20,351 bases of DNA from Nitrospinaceae bacterium (GCA_029261675.1 JAJDBA010000116.1:1-20351), one strand, 5' to 3'; positions 7,724 to 15,688 are shown, numbered from the stretch's first letter. The notes: generated by a model from the sequence alone, not told the origin. Program-made: numbers and translations.

Positions 7724-8332
7724 TTAAAGGTTTTTTGCTGTTTCAATAAATGTTTGTTTGAACTCTTCATAAGTTTTGGTCACAGGAAACTGTGGGAACT
7801 CTTTAATAACATTATCAGGAGCTCTGAATAAAATCCCGGCTTCGGCTTGTTTCAACATCCCTGTATCGTTATAAGAATCTCCCGCCGCGATGACCTTCAG
7901 ATTCAGACCTTGCAATGCCTTAACCGCTTTTGTTTTTGCATCAGGAATTCGAAGTTGGAAGTCATTAATTTTCCCAGTTTCATCGATGATTAGATCATGG
8001 CAAAAAAGCGTAGGATAATCGAGCTGCGCCATTAATGGTCCCGCAAACTGGTTGAAGGTGTCAGAAAGAATAATGACCTGAAATTCTGATTCCAGCCAAG
8101 AAAGGAACTCTTTTGCGCCCTCTAGAGGGGCGATTCCTTTTATTACTTCTTCAATATCAGACAGCAATAAATTATTTTCGTTTAGGATTTCTAATCGACC
8201 TCGCATTAACTCATTGTAATCGGGAATATCTCGAGTGGTCAGACGTAGTTTTTCAATGCCAGTTTTCTCTGCAAAGGCAATCCAGATTTCGGGTACTAAT
8301 ACTCCTTCAAGGTCAAGACAAGCTACAATCAT
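7724..8332 (-). CDS. thrH: ThrH-type HAD phosphatase (phosphoserine phosphatase / homoserine phosphotransferase)
   Basis: The 202-residue HAD enzyme closely follows Pseudomonas ThrH as I remember it, including the opening ACLDLEGVLVPEIWIAFAEK, the TTRDIPDY segment, VIILSDTF, GDSYNDT and the end segment FPQFP. The catalytic HAD motif I is DLEG (Asp7, with Glu9 in place of the usual second Asp, as in ThrH), motif II is Ser90-Asp91-Thr92, and motif IV is 151-156. ThrH dephosphorylates phosphoserine and can transfer the phosphate to homoserine, linking serine and threonine synthesis. AAGGAA precedes the ATG. It follows murJ by 21 bases on the same strand and converges with the SH3 protein gene (7 bases between stops). 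Confidence 0.93.
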   Translation of the reverse strand: MIVACLDLEGVLVPEIWIAFAEKTGIEKLRLTTRDIPDYNELMRGRLEILNENNLLLSDIEEVIKGIAPLEGAKEFLSWLESEFQVIILSDTFNQFAGPLMAQLDYPTLFCHDLIIDETGKINDFQLRIPDAKTKAVKALQGLNLKVIAAGDSYNDTGMLKQAEAGILFRAPDNVIKEFPQFPVTKTYEEFKQTFIETAKNL

Positions 8333-8353
8333 TTAAATTTCCTTTTAACGTTT

Positions 8354-9928
8354 TCAGGTTGCATCGGCCGATATTTTTCCAGCTTTATTTTTTCTCATAT
8401 TCAATAAATAATGCCATTCTTCGTTTTTAAAGAGATGAGAGATTAAGGCATATACCAGTATTCCCAGCGATATGCAAGTCAACAGAACAGTTATGCGAAT
8501 TCCAATGGGGTCATTCAAATCAAACCAGGTTTCTTTGCAAAAGTAAATTGTGATACCCATTGTGGTTGCAGAAATGCCCATTTTAATAGTTGCTCGTAGA
8601 ATCTTCCTTCCGCCGAGCAGCCCCAGTCGCTTTCGAAGAAAATAGGTTAGTAGTACTGCGTTAAACAGAGCTGACAAGGATGTTGCTAGAGCTAGTCCGC
8701 CATGTTGCAAAGGCCCCATAAGAATGAGGTTGAGAGCAATATTAAGAACCATTGAATAGATGCCGATTTTTGCCGGGGTCTTGGTGTCTTGAAGGGAATA
8801 AAATGCCGGAGCAATGATCTTAACTCCAGAATAAGCGCAAAGTCCTATTGAATAATAAAGTAAAGCCACAGCTGTTCCTTGAGTAGAAGCTTGTAGAAAC
8901 TCGCCTCGCTCCCACAACGTATTAACAATAGGCTCTCTGAGAATAATCAGTCCTATTGTGGCGGGAATGGTAATAAAGAGGATGAGTCTAATACTGAAAC
9001 TTACCGTATGAACAAGTTCTTTCAATTCGCCTTTTGCGGCATGGGCTGAAAGAGTGGGCAAGAGCACAACTGCCAGAGCAACGGCAAACACACCCAATGG
9101 AAGTTGCACCAGGCGATTACCATAATATAAATAGGAAATCGATCCTTCAGGAAGGGTAGACGCCAGTAAGGTGTCGACCATAAGATTCAATTCATAGACC
9201 GCCAATCCTAGAATGGCCGGACCCATTAATTTGGCAATTTTCATGACCTCCGGCTGTTTGAAGTGGAGACGTTTTTTCCAGCCATAACCTTTTTTAATAA
9301 CGGTAGGCAATTGGATGAGAGTCTGTAGAGCCCCGCCAATAATGACACCGATAGCAAGCCCGATAATTGGCTCATCCATTTGCGGAACTAGAACCAAGAT
9401 TGCGGTAATCATAGAAATATTTTGCAGAATGGGGGTAGCCGCGGGTAGTGCAAAAACTTTAAGAGAATTTAAAATTCCCATAGAAAAAGCCGCAAGACCA
9501 ATGAAAAATAAATAGGGGGCCATCCAGCGGGTTAAATCGACAGTGAGATTGAATTTCTCTTGGTCATCCAGAAAACCTGGCGCAAAAAGAGTGACCACAG
9601 CCGGAGAAAATATAAAGAGAGCCAGAGATGTCACAGATAACATGAGAAACAGAATGTTAAAAATATTGGCAGTGAGTTCCTGTGCTGCCTGCTGTCCTTT
9701 TCTCTCTAAGGTTTCCGAAAAAACAGGAATGAATGCGGATGCCACCGCACCTTCACCTAAAACCCGTCTTTGCATATTGGGGATTCTGAAGGCGACAAAA
9801 AAGGCATCTGCTGCTGTAGAAGAACCAAAGGCCATGGCGATAAACATATCCCTTACGAATCCGAAAATACGGGATAGGAGTGTCATTCCGCTTACAGCAC
9901 CTGCAGCTTTGCTTACATTGTTTTTCAT
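8354..9928 (-). CDS. murJ: Lipid II flippase MurJ (MviN family)
   Basis: The 524-residue polytopic protein has the MurJ/MviN hallmark start KAAGAVSGMTLLSRIFGFVRDM, followed by AFRIPNMQRRVLGEGA and about fourteen hydrophobic segments. MurJ moves the peptidoglycan precursor lipid II across the inner membrane and is normally essential. The internal arginine-bearing GNRLVQLPLGVFAVALA is also conserved. The length is typical. The region directly upstream of the ATG is a pyrimidine run instead of a purine-rich Shine-Dalgarno, which is unusual, but the start fits the family's N-terminus exactly. thrH follows 21 bases downstream, so both are probably co-transcribed from the divergent intergenic region at 9929-10068. 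Confidence 0.96.
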   Translation of the reverse strand: MKNNVSKAAGAVSGMTLLSRIFGFVRDMFIAMAFGSSTAADAFFVAFRIPNMQRRVLGEGAVASAFIPVFSETLERKGQQAAQELTANIFNILFLMLSVTSLALFIFSPAVVTLFAPGFLDDQEKFNLTVDLTRWMAPYLFFIGLAAFSMGILNSLKVFALPAATPILQNISMITAILVLVPQMDEPIIGLAIGVIIGGALQTLIQLPTVIKKGYGWKKRLHFKQPEVMKIAKLMGPAILGLAVYELNLMVDTLLASTLPEGSISYLYYGNRLVQLPLGVFAVALAVVLLPTLSAHAAKGELKELVHTVSFSIRLILFITIPATIGLIILREPIVNTLWERGEFLQASTQGTAVALLYYSIGLCAYSGVKIIAPAFYSLQDTKTPAKIGIYSMVLNIALNLILMGPLQHGGLALATSLSALFNAVLLTYFLRKRLGLLGGRKILRATIKMGISATTMGITIYFCKETWFDLNDPIGIRITVLLTCISLGILVYALISHLFKNEEWHYLLNMRKNKAGKISADAT

Positions 9929-9976
9929 CTGGAAGGAAGGAGGGGGTATAAAAATTTCCGAGGCTTCACTGAAAGT

Positions 9977-9985
9977 AGTATAACA
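9977..9985 (-). promoter_or_regulatory. Candidate extended -10 promoter for murJ
   Basis: On the minus strand this reads TG-T-TATACT, an extended -10 element with 5/6 match in the hexamer. No good -35 is seen 16-18 bases upstream, which extended -10 promoters tolerate. The leader to the murJ ATG would be about 40 bases. Confidence 0.4.
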
Positions 9986-10031
9986 AAGCTGAGTTCATTG
10001 AAATACAAAAAAATGCTAACAATGTCAGCAG

Positions 10032-10040
10032 TGATATAAT
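10032..10040 (+). promoter_or_regulatory. Candidate extended -10 promoter for the gene at 10069
   Basis: The sequence TG-A-TATAAT is a perfect extended -10. There is no convincing -35. It lies 28 bases ahead of the GTG start, leaving a short leader with a GGAG Shine-Dalgarno. Confidence 0.5.
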
Positions 10041-10068
10041 AGAAAAGTATATACATACGGAGTTGCGA

Positions 10069-10623
10069 GTGCCCAAAATAAAATTACGTGCTAAAGATCA
10101 GGTTGTCTTTGATAAAATCACAGAAGCCTATGAAAAAACCGAAATTGTTCAGAGACAACGGCAATTGACCGCCGGTCGCTGGGACTTTGTTGTGTTTGGT
10201 GCTTCTGAAAAGAACCAAACCGTTTTCAGGGAAGGGTTCGCCGAGCATACTGCCATTAAACGTGCCCCTATTTATATTGCTTCTCTGGCGCAATCGGGTT
10301 TGACCAATGTTAATGGCATTCCGATTGAAGAGTTTATTGAAGAAGATGTCCCAGAGAAATACCAAGGATTGGAAATTGTACAGGTCGATCCGTTACGACC
10401 TCTTACCGTTATAAAAAAGGATCAGTACTCGGGTAAGAAAGGCGCAGATAAAATTTGCAAAGAATACGAAGCGGAGAATATCGCTATTATCCGCTCTCCA
10501 CATGAATCGGATTGGATGATTTCTGTGATGAAATATTTGAATGAGTGCGATCAGAATTTTCCCGATCCAGTCCAACAAATATTTTTAGGACGAGCAGGTT
10601 CGTCTCCCTACAAATTAAACTGA
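10069..10623 (+). CDS. Conserved-looking protein of unknown function, 184 aa
   Basis: I do not recognise a family. The product is soluble, mixed alpha/beta, without signal peptide, TM helix or cysteine motif. A TTG at 10063 would open the frame slightly earlier, but GGAG at 10059-10062 touches that codon, whereas it is spaced 6 bases from the GTG at 10069, so I chose GTG. Visible features are a basic start (PKIKLRAKDQ), WDFVVFGASEKNQTVFREGF, an IYIASLAQSGLTNVNG segment and an acidic EEFIEEDVPE run. A strong extended -10 lies just upstream. It is divergent from murJ and converges on the GNAT gene (4 bases between stops), so it is probably a single-gene unit. Confidence 0.75.
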   Translation: MPKIKLRAKDQVVFDKITEAYEKTEIVQRQRQLTAGRWDFVVFGASEKNQTVFREGFAEHTAIKRAPIYIASLAQSGLTNVNGIPIEEFIEEDVPEKYQGLEIVQVDPLRPLTVIKKDQYSGKKGADKICKEYEAENIAIIRSPHESDWMISVMKYLNECDQNFPDPVQQIFLGRAGSSPYKLN

Positions 10624-10637
10624 AATTTTAGTTCAGT
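10619..10637. terminator. Weak hairpin between convergent genes
   Basis: ACTGAA and TTCAGT flank a 7-base loop over the two convergent stop codons, and a T-rich stretch (TTCTTTTTC) follows on the plus strand. The stem is only 6 bp, so termination activity is uncertain. Confidence 0.25.
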
Positions 10638-11089
10638 CCTTCTTTTTCGTACACAACGTAACCTGAATCGGTCATGCCTAATGCCGCGTAGGTATTTTTT
10701 CCAGATAGATTGTTTTGTATGACATACAGGCGCAAGGCTTTAACTTCAGGATGTTTTTTTGCCAATTGTTCTACATGATTGAATAGAGCACGAAAAACTC
10801 CTCTCCCTCTATATTCTGGCGACACGTAAACGCTTTGAATCCACCACATGATCCCGTTTCTCCAGTCACTCCATTCATAAGTGATCATGGTTTGCCCTAT
10901 AATTTGCCCATTTGATTCCGCTATAAAATAATGACATTCCTTTCTATCTAACGCATTCGATATCCCCAATGCTAGTGTTTCGGGGTTGAGCTGAATGTCT
11001 TCGGTTTCTTTGGCAAGAGCCTGATTGAATTCGGTTAAAACAGGGATATCGGATTGAACAGCCTCTCGTATTTTAATATCAATGGGCAT
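10628..11089 (-). CDS. GNAT family N-acetyltransferase
   Basis: The 153-residue protein has the GNAT fold signatures in order: IREAVQSDIPVL at the N-terminus, an acidic helix region, FIAESNGQIIGQTMI (strands 2-3), VYVSPEYRGRGVFRALFNHV (motif A with the acetyl-CoA pyrophosphate loop R/Q-x-x-G-x-G/A, here YRGRGV) and LRLYVIQNNLSGKNTYAALGM (motif B). It transfers an acetyl group from acetyl-CoA to an amine; the substrate cannot be read from the sequence. The ATG is 5 bases after the stop of the 610-residue gene, so it is the third gene of the leftward AAA+ operon and may modify a component or partner of that system. Confidence 0.9.
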   Translation of the reverse strand: MPIDIKIREAVQSDIPVLTEFNQALAKETEDIQLNPETLALGISNALDRKECHYFIAESNGQIIGQTMITYEWSDWRNGIMWWIQSVYVSPEYRGRGVFRALFNHVEQLAKKHPEVKALRLYVIQNNLSGKNTYAALGMTDSGYVVYEKEGLN

Positions 11090-11094
11090 AGAGA

Positions 11095-12927
11095 CTATAA
11101 ATCCTGAATAAATCGTTTGGCATACGAGCGAATATTTTTCCCATTTAAAACATGGAACCGCCTTACTTTTTCCAAGGTTTGATTTGAAAAGCGCTTGAGT
11201 GGTAAATGAATGATCTTTTTCCTATAGCGACGCGCCAGACGACGCCACGCCATTTGCGGTGAGCAAGGTGAAACTACGGTGACATGTTTTTCGCGTGAAT
11301 GAAAGAAAGCCGCTTCTAAAAGTTTTTCTTCCAGAGTTTCCGAAAACCTCAGACGCGGGTCCTGCCAAATATCAAGAATAGGGCGGGGTGGGAAAAGCAT
11401 CATGCACCCACCGTAAGTAGCTTGACCGATTCCCGGGCCGATTAAATTCTCCATATACTCCGTTGCATAAAAACAGAGTGTGGATTCATCTTTATGCTCT
11501 GCATACCAGGTTTGTCGCCAGTTATATCGATTTGGATCGGGTTCGGGATCGAACAGAAAAACAATGATTTCAACTTCACCGCGTGATGGTGGAATTTCTT
11601 TCACATAAATATCACCCGTATACCAATGCCGAAGCGTATCGCGAATATCAATTCCATCCTTGACCGATGAGGTGAACTTTTCTGTTCTTGCCAAATCATT
11701 ACTTAGTAGGAGTCGAGTTTGTTCACGAACATGGGTGTTGAGATTTTCTATTTTTTCATCTTCTGGAGGCCATGAGCATTGCCCGTGAGGGTCCCATTTA
11801 TGTTTCCAGTTCTCCTTTTGTTCTAAATCGGGATCAGGTTTTAAATCCAATGTCCGCCATTCGAACTGAGTTTCCAGAAGACGATTCTTCATAGTTGTTG
11901 GTGTAGAATCTTCTGTATCGAAAACCCCTTTATCTATTCCCAAGGATATAGTTTCGGATCCAATATCCGATTCCTCAAATGGATAATCTCTGGCAGCCTC
12001 AAGCACGCAAATGGCAAAAGGGTCGCCACTGAATTGCTTTGCTGAGTTGACCAGAGTGTAAAGGTCTGGCAACAACCTCGATTCCATAAGGGTTAGATTG
12101 CGCAAATATTGTAGGAGTATCTGAAATGTTTGCGAAGTTAGGTTGTGATAGCGAACTTTATGCTTTTTAAGAAACAAGTCGCGCGCGCGCAATAAAATTT
12201 CTTTAACACCATCTATGGGAGCATTGCTGTCCCCTCGCATTTCCTGACGTTTTTTTTCGTAAAGATAAGTTATGAAAGGAAACTCGGTCAGCGCAAAAAA
12301 TAAAGTCTTCTTATCCACACGATTTAGAGTGGGGGTGGCTATATCATCTGCTGGTTTTTGGTACTGCTTGCGCTCATCGAAGGCTTCTTTAATCCAAGGC
12401 CAATCAAGGACGGAACAAATGAACAATACGTTGGAAAAATCCATTTCTAGACAGTGAAGCTGATAGGCCATCCAGTAAGCCCGCCAATGATGTTGCGAAT
12501 TTTCTTCAGGCCTCTTTAAAGTTAGCAATAAGGTGCTGGTAAATTTTTCGTAAGAGACTTTCTGCAAAGAAAACGTGTCGGGGAAATGAGTATGCCGGAT
12601 TTCATAATTGGGTGTGCTCCAATCGATAAAGCGGCGAGCAATGCCTTCCTGTTTGGCAACCCGCAAGCCAGCGATGAGAGGTTGACTGGGATCTATTGGG
12701 ACATAGTTAAGCGATCCTTCGGGTTCCAATTGGGTGGCCAGTGTGATTTGCGGGAGTAAATCAATGCCTCCTTCTACAGAGTTTTGAAATTCGGGCGGTA
12801 GTGCAACGGCGAGGCAATCACATTTTGTTGACAAAATACGGTTTCTGATTTCTCTGGCAAAACTTCCACTGCCGTGTACTACAGGAAGAAATTGAGTGCG
12901 ATCACTGAGTCTAAAAATTTTATCCAT
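11095..12927 (-). CDS. MoxR-associated protein of uncertain family, 610 aa
   Basis: No family is certain. The N-terminus (about 12-55) has LPVVHGSGSFAREIRNRIL followed by a D-CLAVALPPE strand. This recalls DUF5682-type proteins (HHGPGSAR, then a strand ending in an acidic residue), which often sit beside MoxR ATPases, and more distantly the TraB/Tiki fold; around residue 150, RAYWMAYQLH then NVLFICSVLDWPWI fits the second half of such a fold but lacks the usual histidine. The C-terminal third has a beta-rich EIIVFLFDPEPDPNRYNW, TYGGCMMLFPPRP and a basic end (WRRLARRYRKK). No signal peptide or TM helix is seen. It follows the AAA+ gene by 9 bases and precedes the GNAT gene by 5. It is likely the partner or client of the ATPase (inference); no VWA domain with a MIDAS motif is visible. 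Confidence 0.75.
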   Translation of the reverse strand: MDKIFRLSDRTQFLPVVHGSGSFAREIRNRILSTKCDCLAVALPPEFQNSVEGGIDLLPQITLATQLEPEGSLNYVPIDPSQPLIAGLRVAKQEGIARRFIDWSTPNYEIRHTHFPDTFSLQKVSYEKFTSTLLLTLKRPEENSQHHWRAYWMAYQLHCLEMDFSNVLFICSVLDWPWIKEAFDERKQYQKPADDIATPTLNRVDKKTLFFALTEFPFITYLYEKKRQEMRGDSNAPIDGVKEILLRARDLFLKKHKVRYHNLTSQTFQILLQYLRNLTLMESRLLPDLYTLVNSAKQFSGDPFAICVLEAARDYPFEESDIGSETISLGIDKGVFDTEDSTPTTMKNRLLETQFEWRTLDLKPDPDLEQKENWKHKWDPHGQCSWPPEDEKIENLNTHVREQTRLLLSNDLARTEKFTSSVKDGIDIRDTLRHWYTGDIYVKEIPPSRGEVEIIVFLFDPEPDPNRYNWRQTWYAEHKDESTLCFYATEYMENLIGPGIGQATYGGCMMLFPPRPILDIWQDPRLRFSETLEEKLLEAAFFHSREKHVTVVSPCSPQMAWRRLARRYRKKIIHLPLKRFSNQTLEKVRRFHVLNGKNIRSYAKRFIQDL

Positions 12928-12936
12928 AATGGCAAC

Positions 12937-13890
12937 TTATTTATCGCTATCTGGGTGCAGAGGGTTGTCATCGTTGAAAAAGAAATCCCCTAGTCCCATA
13001 GGCATTCTTTCGTCTTGTAGAGACCTGTGATTTCTAGCGGCAAGGCCATCTAGGTCAAGCGCGTCATCACCTAATACCTTAGAGATTGCTTCTTGCCAGA
13101 CCTCATCTTTGGAAAGGGGATGATCTGTCTCCTGACTCAGACGTTTAAGGGCATATTGCAGAATATGAATTCCATCTCTGGGGGAAAACTCTAAATCCAA
13201 TTGATGTGATTTTTGTAAAAAATCCACGGTCATTTTTAAAAGCTCTTCTTCAGAAAAAGGCAGATGGTATCGTAGAATTTCCAACTCATCCGCGTAACTG
13301 GGCATACTCATATTTAAAGTGGGTTGCAGTCGCGAAAGGATGTAGTCAGGGATCTCGAAAGTAGATTCGTCATTATTCATGGTGACGCAAGCACGGAAAT
13401 CCTGATGCGCATGAATTTGTATGCCCGCGATTATAGACTCGACATATCGTCGATGATCGAGCAAGGGCGCGAGAGAAGCCCAGCTTTTTTCATTCATGCG
13501 ATTGCCTTCATCCAGGATACATATGCCGCCTGTAATCATGGCGCAAACTAAAGGTGATGCGTGGTACGAGATGGATCCTTTTTCTGAAAGTACCGGGGTC
13601 ACTAATAAATCCTCAGGTCGTGTATCGCTGGTACATTGGAATATATATAAAGGTTGCTTGCGTTGAAGTGCCGCAACCATGGCCAAAGTGGTTTTTCCTG
13701 TCCCAGGCATTCCCGTGATTCTTGGGGAAAGTGGGTGATCCTTATCGGAAACCACTAACCAGCAGGCATGAATTTGCTTTAATACCTCATCTTGCCCTAT
13801 CCAAGTGGGTTGAGTTTTGTCCGGCTTACTCAAGTGCAGGGTGGTACCATCAATAACTATTGTTTTCTTTATGGAATTTTCGTTGTTCAA
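12937..13890 (-). CDS. MoxR-like AAA+ ATPase
   Basis: The 317-residue protein carries a single AAA+ module: Walker A GMPGTGKTT (60-68), Walker B CILDEGNR (124-131, Asp127-Glu128), sensor 1 TMNND (170-174) and a candidate arginine finger in LSRLQP (Arg187). MoxR ATPases form hexameric rings that remodel or activate partner proteins, typically encoded next door and often VWA-bearing. The start is TTG with AAGGA seven bases ahead. The acidic C-terminus (FFFNDDNPLHPDSDK) is unlike the core and could be a docking tail. It is the first gene of the leftward three-gene operon, and an inverted repeat overlaps its likely promoter. Assignment within MoxR subfamilies was not possible by eye. Confidence 0.9.
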   Translation of the reverse strand: MNNENSIKKTIVIDGTTLHLSKPDKTQPTWIGQDEVLKQIHACWLVVSDKDHPLSPRITGMPGTGKTTLAMVAALQRKQPLYIFQCTSDTRPEDLLVTPVLSEKGSISYHASPLVCAMITGGICILDEGNRMNEKSWASLAPLLDHRRYVESIIAGIQIHAHQDFRACVTMNNDESTFEIPDYILSRLQPTLNMSMPSYADELEILRYHLPFSEEELLKMTVDFLQKSHQLDLEFSPRDGIHILQYALKRLSQETDHPLSKDEVWQEAISKVLGDDALDLDGLAARNHRSLQDERMPMGLGDFFFNDDNPLHPDSDK

Positions 13891-13928
13891 AATGTATTCC
13901 TTAACAAGTGTTGATTCATAATTGGAAG

Positions 13929-13958
13929 AGGATACTTTTTGACAGCAGGTACTGTCAA
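13929..13958 (-). promoter_or_regulatory. Candidate promoter of the AAA+ operon
   Basis: On the minus strand a perfect -35 TTGACA (13953-13958) is followed after 18 bases by TATCCT (13929-13934, 4/6). The leader to the TTG start is about 30-35 bases. The -35 is embedded in an inverted repeat. Confidence 0.45.
13939..13958. repeat. Perfect 7-6-7 inverted repeat, likely operator
   Basis: TTGACAG-CAGGTA-CTGTCAA is an exact dyad with 7-base arms. It covers the -35 element of the candidate promoter for the AAA+ operon and lies in the divergent gap before the small TM protein gene. The position suggests a repressor site; the regulator is unknown. Confidence 0.6.
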
Positions 13959-14021
13959 GTGACGCGGCTTTATTTGCGTATTGTACATCATATGCCCTCT
14001 CTTTTTTGAGCTCGCTAGTGA

Positions 14022-14030
14022 TGTTATAAT
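14022..14030 (+). promoter_or_regulatory. Candidate extended -10 promoter for the 57-aa gene
   Basis: TG-T-TATAAT is a perfect extended -10 with no clear -35. It is 30 bases ahead of the GTG start, with AGGAG in between. Confidence 0.5.
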
Positions 14031-14060
14031 AACTCTTTTAACTTTCAGGAGAAATGTTTA

Positions 14061-14234
14061 GTGGATGATCTGTTTTTTTGGTTGGGGATCGTATTTGCTG
14101 GTGTAATGATGATACTGCTGGTTAAGTATGCCAAGTTTATCCATGTCCAACCAAAGGTTGAGGCCGAGCGTAGGAAAATGAGAGAAGAGGGAATTGTCCC
14201 GCAGGAGGAAAATTCTGAAAACAATCAACAATGA
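14061..14234 (+). CDS. Small single-TM protein, 57 aa
   Basis: A short frame starts at GTG with AGGAG (14047-14051) nine bases upstream and an extended -10 before that; a nearby ATG at 14054 gives only four codons. The product has a hydrophobic helix at about residues 4-22 (LFFWLGIVFAGVMMILLV), then a basic stretch (KYAKFIHVQPK), a charged helix and a Q/E/N-rich acidic end (EENSENNQQ). The expected topology is a membrane anchor with a cytosolic tail. I do not recognise a family. It is 19 bases ahead of the FAD oxidase gene on the same strand and could tether or assist that enzyme at the membrane, which is only inference from position. Confidence 0.65.
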   Translation: MDDLFFWLGIVFAGVMMILLVKYAKFIHVQPKVEAERRKMREEGIVPQEENSENNQQ

Positions 14235-14253
14235 TTTATCTATTCACCTCTGA

Positions 14254-15666
14254 ATGATACGAAAGACCAGTAAAGAAAGCATAGCACCTTATCTAAGGGA
14301 TGCTTCAAACTATTCGGATGGTAAGGCAGATGAAGTGCTCATTCCTGAAAATGTCGATGAGCTCGTCAGTGCTCTGAAAAATGATTCAAGACCTGTCACC
14401 ATTTCGGGAGCGGGGACCGGGCTAACTGCTTCCAGAATTCCATCTGAAGGTATCATCATTTCATTGGAGCGATTCCATGAAATGAGTATTGTTGAGAATG
14501 GCGAAATCTGGCTGGGTCCTGCCGTAACACTTTTGAATCTGCAGGAACACCTGAAGAATACCTCTTGGTTCTATCCCCCTAATCCCACAGAAACCAATGC
14601 ATCCATCGGCGGCACATTAGCAACCAATGCTTCAGGTTCGCGCAGCTACAAATTTGGTGTGACCCGGAACTTTGTCAATGCTGTAGATTGTATTCTAGCG
14701 GATGGAAGAAGAGTGCTTGTAAAACGTGGCCATAAAATAACAGATCCACTCTGTATGGATGATGGCAGCGAGATTGGATTCCCTGAAATCAAATATACCA
14801 GCCCAAATTGCAAAAATACTGCGGGTTATTTTGTGCAACCCGGAATGGATTGGTTGGACTTATTCATCGGTTCTGATGGCACTTTGGGGATATTTGTAAA
14901 TATATGTTTGAAGTTACTTCCTTGCCCCGATGCTTTCCTCAGTGGTGTCCTGTTTTTTGAAAAAGAAAAATTTTGTTGGGAACTGGCTCCTAAAATCAAA
15001 TCGACAACTTTTGTTTCTCCCTGTTCCCTTGAATATTTTGATCGTTTTTCGTTAGAACTATTGCGAGAGAAATACCCGAATATTCCATTAAATGCTGAAG
15101 CGGCTTTATTCTTTGAAGAAGATGTTACAGATCAAAAGAATTATGATGATTCATTGGAAGTATGGATTGAGTTTTTAACCGATAAAAATATTCTTATTGA
15201 TGAATCGTGGTTTGCTCAAGATCAAAAGGATATTCAAACTTTCCATGAATTCAGGCATGAAATTCCAATGCTGGTAAATGAAAAGAATTCTAGGGCGGGT
15301 AGGGAAAAAATTGGCACAGATATGGCGGTACCGGATAAATATTTCGACGAAATGATGTTGTTTTATGACAAGACGCTTTTCGGAAAAGGACTTCCATACG
15401 TTATCTTTGGTCATTTGGGTGACAATCATTTGCATATCAACCTACTTCCGGATTCTTCGCAAAAAAAATTGGCTGAGTCTTTATATGACGAACTCGCAAA
15501 AAAAATTATTTCATGGAAAGGGACAGTGTCTGCCGAGCACGGAATAGGAAAGAAGAAGAAAAAATATTTCCATGAAATGGTAGGGGAGAAGAATATTGAA
15601 GATTTAAAAAAAATCAAAAATATTCTAGATCCTCAAATAAGACTTGGTAATGGTAATATTCTTTGA
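14254..15666 (+). CDS. FAD-linked oxidase (glycolate/D-lactate dehydrogenase, GlcD type)
   Basis: The 470-residue flavoprotein has the PCMH-type FAD domain: ISGAGTGLTASRIP (about 50-63, the pyrophosphate-binding loop), PPNPTETNASIGGTLATNAS (108-127) and GSDGTLG (206-212). The C-terminal substrate domain has HLGDNHLHINLLP (387-399, with His387, His392 and His394) and SAEHGIG (426-432), which form the metal/substrate site in D-2-hydroxyacid dehydrogenases. The enzyme oxidises a 2-hydroxy acid to the 2-oxo acid and passes electrons to a carrier or quinone. No Fe-S subunit gene is adjacent. The C-terminal tail reads RLGNGNIL where the family usually has NPGK, a mild deviation. The ATG has little Shine-Dalgarno and may be coupled to the small gene upstream. 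The exact substrate is undetermined. Confidence 0.9.
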   Translation: MIRKTSKESIAPYLRDASNYSDGKADEVLIPENVDELVSALKNDSRPVTISGAGTGLTASRIPSEGIIISLERFHEMSIVENGEIWLGPAVTLLNLQEHLKNTSWFYPPNPTETNASIGGTLATNASGSRSYKFGVTRNFVNAVDCILADGRRVLVKRGHKITDPLCMDDGSEIGFPEIKYTSPNCKNTAGYFVQPGMDWLDLFIGSDGTLGIFVNICLKLLPCPDAFLSGVLFFEKEKFCWELAPKIKSTTFVSPCSLEYFDRFSLELLREKYPNIPLNAEAALFFEEDVTDQKNYDDSLEVWIEFLTDKNILIDESWFAQDQKDIQTFHEFRHEIPMLVNEKNSRAGREKIGTDMAVPDKYFDEMMLFYDKTLFGKGLPYVIFGHLGDNHLHINLLPDSSQKKLAESLYDELAKKIISWKGTVSAEHGIGKKKKKYFHEMVGEKNIEDLKKIKNILDPQIRLGNGNIL

Positions 15667-15688
15667 CAAGGCGAAACATCCTAATCGG

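Noticed and set aside
9543..9983. 146-residue plus-strand frame
   Set aside because: It is antisense to the start of murJ, whose protein is unmistakable; the frame is Lys/Ala-rich noise without a Shine-Dalgarno.
13939..13970. Second, rightward promoter from the plus-strand TTGACA in the inverted repeat
   Set aside because: No -10-like hexamer lies 16-18 bases downstream (the region is GC-rich), while an extended -10 further on explains the rightward gene.
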